Shown here: piece by piece, positions 8,711 to 16,458 of the stretch
Layout of the letters: every line of letters begins with the position of its first letter
Numbering within the stretch: position 1 is the first letter of the stretch
Assembly: GCA_900100595.1 (NCBI GenBank)
Contig: FMUA01000008.1
Location: 1-64,000 of the forward strand
Direction of reading: 5' to 3'
From: Ruminococcaceae bacterium P7
Lineage (GTDB): Bacteria > Bacillota > Clostridia > Oscillospirales > Acutalibacteraceae
DNA length: 64,000 bases
The notes under the pieces: generated by a model
Database searches by the model: none
What the model saw: only the letters and a program-made list of their open reading frames with translations
What the model was told of the DNA's origin: nothing
Program-made: the position numbers and the translations under genes

Positions 8711-9370
8711 CTAATTATACCAAAACAGAGAAACGATTGCAAGAATCAAAAACGCGATATACACCGTCAGCTGCACCCAGGGCATCGCCTTTCCGAGCTG
8801 TGTGCGGATTTTTCCGCTGAGCGCGCCCGAAAGGCCGAACACCAACAACATAGGGGACAGGGAGCTTGACAGCGCGAATACCGCTCCGAGCAGGAACGCC
8901 GCGGGCAGTGACAGCGTGATTGCATAGCCCGCGACCATCGTCAGCGGTACGCAGGGATAGGCGCCGTAGGCAAGACCGACGCTGAATGACGGAATCACAC
9001 GGCTCGCGTTTTTGGAGGCGCATTTGCCGTGGCATTTGCTGCAATTCTGCTTGCGGCTTCGGAACCACTTCCAGATCAGGTAGAGTGCTGAAGCGAGCAT
9101 CACCCAGGAGACCGCATAGTGAAGATTAAAGCCGCCGATATAGCCGTTCTCGTCAATGAATACCTTGCCGATAGCCGCGGAGAGCATCGTGATCGAGCAG
9201 ACTGCCAGCACCTTTCCGAGAAAGAAGCCGCCGACGTGCTTCATCGAGGAGGCGAAGCCGCCGCCCTCGGAGAGGATGTACACCGCGAGAAACGATGACG
9301 CCGAAGTGCCGCAGCAGGTGCCGCAGCCGAGTCCGACGGAAATAGCCGCTGTGAGCGCTTCCGCTAACAT
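8711..9370 (-). CDS. UreH/DsbD-like membrane protein with cysteine motifs
   Basis: A 219-residue, about six-TM protein of the UreH/CcdA-like group (often auto-annotated as a TauE/SafE sulfite exporter). It carries GLGCGTCCGTSAS in TM1 (Cys16, Cys19, Cys20), a hydrophilic loop with CSKCHGKC (Cys110, 113, 117), and PCVP (Cys140) in a later helix. The spacing suggests thiol or electron relay across the membrane, or transport of a metal or sulfur species. It starts five bases before the activator gene stop, in the middle of the redox operon. The substrate cannot be assigned from sequence. Confidence 0.7.
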   Translation of the reverse strand: MLAEALTAAISVGLGCGTCCGTSASSFLAVYILSEGGGFASSMKHVGGFFLGKVLAVCSITMLSAAIGKVFIDENGYIGGFNLHYAVSWVMLASALYLIWKWFRSRKQNCSKCHGKCASKNASRVIPSFSVGLAYGAYPCVPLTMVAGYAITLSLPAAFLLGAVFALSSSLSPMLLVFGLSGALSGKIRTQLGKAMPWVQLTVYIAFLILAIVSLFWYN

Positions 9371-9374
9371 ATCC

Positions 9375-10154
9375 TCAACCCCTTTCGCTTGCGAGCAGCG
9401 CCGCGCCGATAGCGCCGTTGAACTGCGGATAGTTCGCGACGAAAATATCGCGCATCAGCTCGTCCTCAAACGCCTTGCGCAGTCCGATGTTCAGCGCACC
9501 GCCGCCTGTCATCAGAACGTCGCCGTTCTTTTCGCTTTTCTTCATCATCTTGATGATGCGCTTCGCCATCGACAGGTGCATGCCCGAGAGGATGTCCCTG
9601 CGGTCAAATTTGCGCGCGATCAGCGAGATGACCTCCGACTGGGCGAACACGACGCAGGTGCTGTTGATGTCGCAGGGAGCGTTGCTTTCGAGAGAAAGAG
9701 GTCCGACCTGATCGATCGTCGTCTCGAGAATCTGTGCGATGACCTCCATGAACTTGCCTGTACCCGCAGCGCATTTGTCGTTCATGCTGAAATTCTTGAC
9801 GGAATAATTCGTGTCCAGATAGATGATTTTGCTGTCCTGACCGCCGATATCCACAATCATGCCCGGATGGTATTCCTTCGGGGCTGTCACTCTCACACCG
9901 TAAGCGTGAGCGGTGATCTCGCTGACGTCGTCGTCTGCGATTTCGAGGATCTTGCGGCTGTAGCCTGTCGCCATTGTGTAGGCGATGCGGTTGACGTTGC
10001 TTTCATGCATGAGTTTTTCCAGCAGCTTTTTTGCCGCAGAATTGTTGTCGATACCCGTTGAAGTGACGCCTGTGCGGATCACCCTTTTATGTTCATCCAG
10101 CAGGGCGGCTTTCAGGTAGGTTGAGCCGCCGTCAAGTCCTGCGTATACCTTCAT
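9375..10154 (-). CDS. BadF/HgdC-type ATP-dependent reductase activator
   Basis: A 259-residue ASKHA-fold activator of the 2-hydroxyacyl-CoA dehydratase/double-cubane family. It has the phosphate-binding start YAGLDGGSTYLKAAL, the second phosphate loop VDIGGQDSKI (about 101-110), and two cysteines (NDKCAAGTGKF Cys128; INSTCVVFAQSEV Cys167) placed as expected for one [4Fe-4S] bridging a homodimer. In characterised members ATP hydrolysis drives one-electron transfer to the partner at very low potential. The gene directly follows the Cys-rich partner (5 bp gap), which marks them as a pair. Confidence 0.9.
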   Translation of the reverse strand: MKVYAGLDGGSTYLKAALLDEHKRVIRTGVTSTGIDNNSAAKKLLEKLMHESNVNRIAYTMATGYSRKILEIADDDVSEITAHAYGVRVTAPKEYHPGMIVDIGGQDSKIIYLDTNYSVKNFSMNDKCAAGTGKFMEVIAQILETTIDQVGPLSLESNAPCDINSTCVVFAQSEVISLIARKFDRRDILSGMHLSMAKRIIKMMKKSEKNGDVLMTGGGALNIGLRKAFEDELMRDIFVANYPQFNGAIGAALLASERG

Positions 10155-10159
10155 TGTGA

Positions 10160-11443
10160 TTACCCCTTTCCGTATTTAATCAGCTCAATGAATGCCTCAA
10201 CGCGGATCCTGAGCTGTTCCACATCTTCTTCATTATATTCGCTTTCCACGCGGATAACGGGAATGTTCAGCTTGCCTAGCTCCTCCTCGAGCACCCGGTA
10301 CTCGTAGTCGTAGACAAGACATCCGCGCAGAACATGATAAATAACACCCTGCACCTTGTAATTCTTTAGCATCTGCATGATGCGGTAGACCCTGCGCTTG
10401 TTGTCCGTAAAGGTCGGGCAGGTGCAGGGGCGTGTACTTTTATTCGCAAGCGCCCGCATGATGCCGTCGACGCTCCGGTCGGCGATAGCGGGCGGGTCGT
10501 ATGCGCCGCGCTCACCCATGCAGGTTTCATCTCCGACCAGCACACCGCCCATCTCCTCAATCAGAAGCGGCAGCTTGAAGTTCGGGAAAACGATGGGGGA
10601 ACCTGTAATCAGGATGCGCGGACGGTTCTCTTTCGATGCCATTTCTCCGCGTTTGATTTTCTGTTCCAACTCGTCGTTGAGCGCGCGCATGTATTCTGTC
10701 CAGATGGAAATATGGGTGTAGCTCATTGCGTTCATCACTGCCATGTAGTGCGTTCCCTTAATGACAAGGGGTGCCTTGCGACGCAGCTCAATGAACCGCG
10801 ACAGCTCATACTGTGCTGCGGCGGTCATGCCGCAGGCGTAGGAGAGCCTTTCGTAGCTGAGTGGAACGCCCGTCAGATCGGTCAGCTTTTGGCTGAACAG
10901 ATAGAGTTCCCTGACATATTGCTCCATGTCCGCGTCGCGGTCGCGCCTTGACGGGACGTGCAGCGTGACGGTGGGATGGTGCTGACCGAGGTAGCCCGCA
11001 AGCTTCTTCTTGCAGTCGCAGGTGATCGGAACCGCCATCATTTCACATTCCTGATAGACGGGCATGACGTCGATGCTCTCAAAGCCCATCACAGCCTTGA
11101 CCAGCGGACAGACGTCGCGCGGCGCGATATCGTCGCCGATATTGAACGCGGTGTAGCTGCCGCCACAGAGCTTGACGGGCATTGCGCCTGCCGCGTAGAT
11201 CAGCTCGGGAGGAACCATCACGCAGTAGGTGCCGACCGACGGTGTGTTTTCGGGCTTCACCGCACCCTGCATGTCGACGAAGATGTGACGCAGAATGTTC
11301 ATAAACGGCTCGAGTGCTTCCGGCTTGTGCGGCAGGTCGTCGATTTTTCTCAGGTATTTGACGGAAACAGCCGCGGATTTATTGATGAATCTCTGCTTTC
11401 TGCGTTCTTCGGCAGAGCTTTTTCTCATATCATAATCATTCAT
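10160..11443 (-). CDS. BcrC/HgdB-family double-cubane-like reductase subunit
   Basis: A 427-residue protein of the 2-hydroxyacyl-CoA dehydratase (HgdB/BcrC) superfamily. Eleven cysteines occur at 74, 93, 112, 133, 142, 144, 204, 308, 340, 342 and 375, in contexts such as GTYCVMVPPE, DVCPLVKAVMGF, ITCDCKK, ETCMGER, RPCTCP and VLRGCLVYDYE. The family binds [4Fe-4S] or an [Fe8S9] double cubane and accepts electrons from the activator encoded next door. No acyl-CoA transferase or dehydrogenase is nearby, so a fatty-acid dehydratase role is less likely than reduction of a small molecule. Its start overlaps the polyferredoxin gene. Confidence 0.85.
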   Translation of the reverse strand: MNDYDMRKSSAEERRKQRFINKSAAVSVKYLRKIDDLPHKPEALEPFMNILRHIFVDMQGAVKPENTPSVGTYCVMVPPELIYAAGAMPVKLCGGSYTAFNIGDDIAPRDVCPLVKAVMGFESIDVMPVYQECEMMAVPITCDCKKKLAGYLGQHHPTVTLHVPSRRDRDADMEQYVRELYLFSQKLTDLTGVPLSYERLSYACGMTAAAQYELSRFIELRRKAPLVIKGTHYMAVMNAMSYTHISIWTEYMRALNDELEQKIKRGEMASKENRPRILITGSPIVFPNFKLPLLIEEMGGVLVGDETCMGERGAYDPPAIADRSVDGIMRALANKSTRPCTCPTFTDNKRRVYRIMQMLKNYKVQGVIYHVLRGCLVYDYEYRVLEEELGKLNIPVIRVESEYNEEDVEQLRIRVEAFIELIKYGKG

Positions 11444-13181
11444 GGTCTTTTCCTTTCTTTTTGCAGGGACGGGGCGCGTACTGCTTCATAAACTTCATAC
11501 GGTCAGCAGTGTAAATCTTCTTTCCGCAGAAGGTGATCGCCAGCGCGTTGTTTTCGGGACAGCAGCGGACGCATTCGCCGCACATGATACAATCGGAGGT
11601 GGTGACGTCAATGCACTGAATGTCATACTTGCCCTTGCCCTCTCGGACGGTGAACACCGACTTGATACCCATTGGGCAGGCTTCATAGCAGGCGCCGCAT
11701 TCGGTGCAGGCAACCGCGTCCTTTTTGAGCTTGAACAGTGAGATTTTATGGGTGAGTCCGAGGATGAAGCCCAGCGGACAGATATTGCAGAAACATCTGC
11801 GCTTGAAGAAGCCGCTGACGAGGACGATAACCATGACGAAACCGCCTAGACCGAGGCTGAGCTTGAAGCCGGCAAGTGCGGGAGAGAGTGCCATCGCGGG
11901 GCAGAAGTCGCAGAAGTTTCCGCCGACAAAGCCGATGCCGAGGAAGATGATCAGCATGACCCACTTGACCATTCTCAGAACGGCGTAAAGGCGTTCGTTG
12001 AGGGAAATGCCCTCGATGTGAAGCGCCTGACGCGCTTCATGGGCAACGTCCTGAATGAAGCCGAGCGGACAGACAAAGCCGCAGAGCACCCTGCCGAGAA
12101 GAACGGCGCAGACCAAAAAGGTTCCGAAAAAGGCGAGGATTTCTTTCCATGAGCTGACGAGTACGTCGAGGTGGCTGAGCATATAGCAGCCCGAGCTTGT
12201 CAGCTGGTCGAGGTTGTAGGGGCAGGCGAAAATGGGAAGCTGGACGCTGGAGAACACGGTTCCTGTCAGTCGGCTGCCAAAGATCAGCAGCGCGAAGCTG
12301 AGAATCATGATGATCCAGCGGACGGTCTCAAAGCCGAATACAAAGCGTTTTCTTCGCTTGTCCCTTGCCATGATGCCTGTCTTGCCGATGGGCAGCTTTT
12401 CGTTCTTGTAGAGCAGCTTGCGCAGGAACACGTCCAGCGTGATGCAGACGGCGGAAATCAGAATGATGATACCGAACGGCAGCATCGCGGAGAGCCAGCG
12501 CACGGTGAATATCGTGTCTGCTTCCACTTGGTAGTGTATGGATAAGGTTGTCAGTGGGTTGGGACGGTAGGTGAAGGTCAGCCCGTTTCTCACGTCGTTG
12601 AGATTCAGCCCCGTGATATCGCCGCTTTCATCGGTGGTAAAGACCTGCTCCGAGCCGTCGGCAAGCGTCACCGTGATTTCTGCGTTTTTTACGGGTTTTG
12701 CAAGATAATATACCGTGAACTTTTCTCTGTCTTTATAGACGACCTCCAGAGGAATGTCCTCACTCAGAAAGGCGTTCGCGGTCGCGTCATAGCCCTGTGT
12801 GTATTCCATATCGGTTTTGGCAATTCGGGTGATGTCCTCTTTCACGCCGTCGCCGTCCGTGTCCTCCCGGATGCCTGTCTGAACCGCCGCGAAGCTGCCG
12901 GAAAAATCAGACGGGAACGATTCGGAATAGGTGTCCTCCACAACGGCGGTTCCTCCCATCGTCAGGGCGTAAACCGTGGTATTATCTCCGCCGTGGAGCG
13001 TGATAGCGTCGTTGTCATATGTAAATGAGAGAGCTTCTCCGTCGTTGACAACGCTCAGCGTTGCTCTTTCCAGAGGATCGTCGTATTGGAAGAAAGCCAG
13101 GTCTGCCGCGAAGTATGCCGCGGCGCAAAGAGCGACGGCAAAGACGGCAAACAGGATTCTTCCCACTGTTTTGTTTTTCAT
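11436..13181 (-). CDS. Membrane polyferredoxin with extracytoplasmic domain
   Basis: A 581-residue protein. TM1 (about 8-28) leads into an extracytoplasmic beta-rich domain (about 40-225) that I do not recognise, then several TM helices. The cysteine motifs are CGFVCPLG (Cys367/371), FCDFCP (424/427), CFCNICPLG (463-468), and a C-terminal two-cluster ferredoxin: CTECGACYEACP (492-502) and CIMCGECVRCCP (531-541). The core resembles the NapH/NosR-type electron-transfer module. It probably moves electrons across or along the membrane to or from the double-cubane proteins. ATG at 13181 was preferred to 13220 because AGGAGG precedes it. Confidence 0.85.
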   Translation of the reverse strand: MKNKTVGRILFAVFAVALCAAAYFAADLAFFQYDDPLERATLSVVNDGEALSFTYDNDAITLHGGDNTTVYALTMGGTAVVEDTYSESFPSDFSGSFAAVQTGIREDTDGDGVKEDITRIAKTDMEYTQGYDATANAFLSEDIPLEVVYKDREKFTVYYLAKPVKNAEITVTLADGSEQVFTTDESGDITGLNLNDVRNGLTFTYRPNPLTTLSIHYQVEADTIFTVRWLSAMLPFGIIILISAVCITLDVFLRKLLYKNEKLPIGKTGIMARDKRRKRFVFGFETVRWIIMILSFALLIFGSRLTGTVFSSVQLPIFACPYNLDQLTSSGCYMLSHLDVLVSSWKEILAFFGTFLVCAVLLGRVLCGFVCPLGFIQDVAHEARQALHIEGISLNERLYAVLRMVKWVMLIIFLGIGFVGGNFCDFCPAMALSPALAGFKLSLGLGGFVMVIVLVSGFFKRRCFCNICPLGFILGLTHKISLFKLKKDAVACTECGACYEACPMGIKSVFTVREGKGKYDIQCIDVTTSDCIMCGECVRCCPENNALAITFCGKKIYTADRMKFMKQYAPRPCKKKGKDHE

Positions 13182-13191
13182 TTCGCACCTC

Positions 13192-14454
13192 CTATGCGGT
13201 GTGTCTGAACCGCTGCGCAACCAGCTTCCGCTGCGTCAGCATTTCTCCGAACGCCTCCATGCGGATTCTGAGCTGCTCCATGTCCTGATACTGATAGTCG
13301 GTTTCGAGCCGGAACACGGGAATATTCTTTTTCTCCGCTGCCTTTTCCAGCTGCGGCAGCTCGAAATCGTATTCGATCTGACCTTTGAGGATATGACAGA
13401 CGATTCCGTCGGGCTTGAGCTGTTCAATCAGCTTCATCACATAGGAATACAGCCCCGTATTATAGATTCTCGCTCCCGAGGAAATCATGTTCAGATGAAT
13501 CTGTGCGATTCTTCGGAGCAGACTATCCGCCGACTGGAAACGGTTGTTTCTCGTGATTGCAAGAGCGGCTTCCAGAGAGAGGCTGTCCGCGACTGCCGCG
13601 ATATGCATTCCTGCCGAGGTAATCAGCTGCGGTACCTTATAGTTGGGGAATACAACCGGGGAGCCGAGTATGAGGATGCGCGGCTTGTCCTGACGGCGGA
13701 AAGCATAGTGCTTTAAGAGGTTCTCAAGCTCACCGCAAAGGCGGGAGATATGCGAAATCCATTCGTCAAGGCTGTCCGCAAAGTAAAGACTCTGCGCCAC
13801 CAGCAGTACCGTTTCGTCCGAGATGATGCTCCCTGCCAGACGCGCGGTATCGAGGAAATGCTGTCTTGTTCCGTGCGCTTTTGCGACCTTTTTGACCGAC
13901 TCGCGGAGATGCCGTCCGTTGAAGCGCTTTCCCGTATGCTTTCCAATCGTCTCGGCGAGCGTCGACAGCTGTTCGGTATAGTAGCGGATCGCGTTTTCGC
14001 TTTGGTCAGCGGGAGGAACATCGATCGCCGCGACCTTTCTGCCGCTGCTTTGCAGAATGGAAACCAGCTTGCGGCGGCTGTCCGAGGAAACCGCCGTCAC
14101 AATCAGGGCGTTCTCCGTGAGGTCAAATGCAGGGTTCAGCAGCCAGCCGAGTGAGGAACGGCTGAACGGGTCGGTGTCGCGCGGTGTCAGCTCGTCTGCC
14201 CAGTGCGCTGTTTCCAGGCTGCCGCCGAGAACATAAAACGGGCGGTCACAAACGGCGTAAAGAATTTCGGCAGGGATATCGTCACCGAGTACGATCACCT
14301 GAGGATTTCTGCTCTCCAGATAGTGTTTATCAAATCTTGCCGCCGCTGCCGCAAGGAACCAATTCAGTTCGGGCAGCATGCGGTTATCGTTTTGTATGCG
14401 GTTGATTGTTTCCATTGCTTCATTGAAAAATGAATTATGCTCCATAGGTTTCAT
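13192..14454 (-). CDS. Cysteine-depleted BcrC/HgdB-family paralog
   Basis: A 420-residue protein that aligns by eye with the Cys-rich subunit at 10160-11443: RILILGSPVVFPNYKVPQLI matches RILITGSPIVFPNFKLPLLI, and the C-terminal EQLRIRMEAFGEM matches EQLRIRVEAFIEL. It has only three cysteines (69, 240, 353), and the family cluster positions are replaced (DVCPLVKAVMGF becomes DPFSRSSLGWLL; LRGCLVYDYE becomes LKGQIEYDFE). It probably lacks its own cluster and may form a heterodimer with the other subunit, as HgdA/HgdB or BcrB/BcrC do. It overlaps the upstream gene by 20 bp. Confidence 0.82.
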   Translation of the reverse strand: MKPMEHNSFFNEAMETINRIQNDNRMLPELNWFLAAAAARFDKHYLESRNPQVIVLGDDIPAEILYAVCDRPFYVLGGSLETAHWADELTPRDTDPFSRSSLGWLLNPAFDLTENALIVTAVSSDSRRKLVSILQSSGRKVAAIDVPPADQSENAIRYYTEQLSTLAETIGKHTGKRFNGRHLRESVKKVAKAHGTRQHFLDTARLAGSIISDETVLLVAQSLYFADSLDEWISHISRLCGELENLLKHYAFRRQDKPRILILGSPVVFPNYKVPQLITSAGMHIAAVADSLSLEAALAITRNNRFQSADSLLRRIAQIHLNMISSGARIYNTGLYSYVMKLIEQLKPDGIVCHILKGQIEYDFELPQLEKAAEKKNIPVFRLETDYQYQDMEQLRIRMEAFGEMLTQRKLVAQRFRHTA

Positions 14455-14953
14455 AATATTCCACCGTCGAGCTTTCTGCTTTTGCGCGTCCTTTCATACA
14501 TCTCGGGTTGACCAGCAGGCAGTTGTGCCGGCAGCCTCCGCAGGTCATGTTTCTGAGAAACTGTTCCAGCGTCGGCACATCGCCGCTTGTGTCGTTCTGC
14601 TCATAGCCCCACACGTTTTCATCGTTGCTTTCGGGGGAGTAGTCGTTGGTGATGATTTCCTCGGGTTCCGATTGCTCTGTGATTACCTCAGTCTGCGGAA
14701 CGGTCGTTTCAGGTTCCGCGATAATCGTCGTCGGTTCGGGGATCATGTACTGCGTCGTGCTCTGTGTCGCGGGAGCGGTTGAAGCAGTTTGCGTCGAGGG
14801 AGTTGTTTGCGCCGCTGTTGAAGGGGCGGTTGTCCACTCGGTCATGGTTTGTGCGGGGTTGTTTATCATGGAAAACGGCAGCCGAACCAGCGCGTACGTG
14901 AAGCAAACGCCGACGGTGCCTGCCATAAATCGTTTGATGATTTTTGTTCTCAT
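14435..14953 (-). CDS. Membrane-anchored protein with a C-terminal four-Cys motif
   Basis: A 172-residue protein: positively charged N-terminus and one TM or uncleaved signal (about 8-29), a long Thr/Pro/Glu/Ser-rich linker (about 35-125), and a compact end MTCGGCRHNCLLVNPRCMKG with Cys138, 141, 145 and 152 (C-x2-C-x3-C-x6-C). Topology by the positive-inside rule puts the Cys motif outside the membrane. The spacing could hold an [Fe-S] cluster or another metal. As first gene of the redox operon it may be the external electron carrier or donor. ATG 14953 has GGAGG eight bases upstream; GTG 14962 is less likely. Confidence 0.7.
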   Translation of the reverse strand: MRTKIIKRFMAGTVGVCFTYALVRLPFSMINNPAQTMTEWTTAPSTAAQTTPSTQTASTAPATQSTTQYMIPEPTTIIAEPETTVPQTEVITEQSEPEEIITNDYSPESNDENVWGYEQNDTSGDVPTLEQFLRNMTCGGCRHNCLLVNPRCMKGRAKAESSTVEYYETYGA

Positions 14954-15048
14954 ATGGGTCACCTCCTGTGTTTTGACTATATCTTACATACCGTTCCTAA
15001 TATGAACTTAAAATCAAAATTAATGTTTCGCGTTCTTTCACTTTTTTC

Positions 15049-15077
15049 TTGAACAAGGAATCGTTTTGTGATATAAT
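15049..15077 (+). promoter_or_regulatory. Promoter of the radical-SAM cluster
   Basis: TTGAAC (15049-15054), a 17-bp spacer and a perfect TATAAT (15072-15077) lie 76 bp upstream of the first radical-SAM gene. This is the only clear promoter before the eight overlapping genes. No comparably clear promoter was found for the divergent redox operon. Confidence 0.75.
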
Positions 15078-15153
15078 GAATAAGAATTTGACTAAATTAT
15101 TGAAAATTATGTGATTGAAAACTATTTTGTATATACAACGGGTGGGAGATAGA

Positions 15154-16458
15154 ATGAAGCTGTTGATGATACATGCGTGGAATGAGGAGGAAATGTCCTA
15201 CCGCGGACGTTTTTCCGGGATGCTGTCCTATCCGTCCATGACGCTTGCGGTGCTGTACTCGCTTGTTCCCAAGGGGATTTTTGAATGTGTCGACACAATT
15301 GACGAAAATTCGGCGCGGGTGGATTATGATAAAACGCACTATGATCTGGTGATGATTTCCTTTGAAACCTCGTCAGCGATAACCGCCTACAAGCATTGTG
15401 ACGCATTCCGCAAGCGGGGTTCCTATGTTGCGGTCGGCGGTTATCACCCGACTGCCATGAAGGAGGAAGCCCTGCAGCATGCCGACACTGTCATCGCGGG
15501 GCCTGCGGAAAACTCAGTGCCGAAGTTCCTGCATGATTTTGCGGAAGGACATCCCGGACAGTACTATCGCGACTATAATGTATGTATGGCAGACCACCCG
15601 ATACCTGCGAGAGAAATCACGACGAAGAAGCATACGCTCGGTATTCCTGCGGTGATAGCTGACCGCGGCTGCTTCAATAACTGCCGTTATTGCTCGATGC
15701 GCACGATGTGGAAAAGCGACCCGCGTCCTGTCGAGGGCGTCATTGAGGAAATAAAGGGACTGAAAAGCAGGCTTGTGATATTCTATGACCCGAATTTTTT
15801 CGGCAAGCGCGAGTACGCGCTCAAACTGATGCGTGCCATGAAGCCGCTGAAAAAGCTATGGGCATGCAACGCAACCGCAGATTTCGGTTATGACGAGGAG
15901 CTGATGCAGACAGCGTATGAAAGCGGCTGCCGCGGCGTATTGATCGGACTGGAATCCATGAGCAGCTCGTCGCTCGGCGACGCGGGAAAGCGGTTTCGTC
16001 AGGCGGATAAATATAAGGAAATCGTTGACAATATCCACGCCCACGGAATCGCAATAAACGGCTGCTTTGTCCTCGGTTTTGACAGTGATACCGAGGAGGA
16101 GCTGCGTGCGCTGCCGGAGCGCGTCGATTCACTCGGACTGGATCTGTGCCGTTTTGCCGTGCTGACGCCCTACCCGGGAACGCGTCTCTACACCGATCTG
16201 GACAAGTCGGGCAGACTGATCACCAAGCAGTGGGACCGCTACAACCAGCACAACGCGGTATTTACGCCGGCAAACATGACGCCCGAGCGGCTCAATGAGA
16301 TTTATCGAGAGGTTTGGAAGCGGTCGTTCGAGTGGAAGCGGATTTTCCACAGAATGAGAGTTTCCCCGTGGCGCCATAAATTCTATATCTTTATCCTGCT
16401 CGGCGCGAACGTGGGCTTCAAGTTTCTCGGAATCGACAAGAAATATAAAAAGAGATGA
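15154..16458 (+). CDS. Cobalamin-binding-type radical SAM enzyme 1
   Basis: A 434-residue protein with the two-domain layout of class B-like cobalamin radical SAM enzymes: a Rossmann-like B12-binding domain (about 1-140; VAVGGYHPT motif at about 95) without the DxHxxG base-off histidine motif, then a radical SAM barrel with CFNNCRYC (Cys173, 177, 180) for the [4Fe-4S]/SAM site and GVLIGLESM for the later strand. Such enzymes methylate unactivated carbon or phosphorus, close rings or join sp3 carbons. ATG 15154 follows GGTGGGAG; the in-frame TTG at 15115 has no ribosome site. It overlaps the next gene by 4 bp. Confidence 0.88.
   Translation: MKLLMIHAWNEEEMSYRGRFSGMLSYPSMTLAVLYSLVPKGIFECVDTIDENSARVDYDKTHYDLVMISFETSSAITAYKHCDAFRKRGSYVAVGGYHPTAMKEEALQHADTVIAGPAENSVPKFLHDFAEGHPGQYYRDYNVCMADHPIPAREITTKKHTLGIPAVIADRGCFNNCRYCSMRTMWKSDPRPVEGVIEEIKGLKSRLVIFYDPNFFGKREYALKLMRAMKPLKKLWACNATADFGYDEELMQTAYESGCRGVLIGLESMSSSSLGDAGKRFRQADKYKEIVDNIHAHGIAINGCFVLGFDSDTEEELRALPERVDSLGLDLCRFAVLTPYPGTRLYTDLDKSGRLITKQWDRYNQHNAVFTPANMTPERLNEIYREVWKRSFEWKRIFHRMRVSPWRHKFYIFILLGANVGFKFLGIDKKYKKR

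Noticed and set aside
8711..9370. Simple sulfite exporter (TauE/SafE)
   Set aside because: The cysteine pattern and UreH/CcdA-like layout fit a relay or metal function better, so the specific exporter name was not used.
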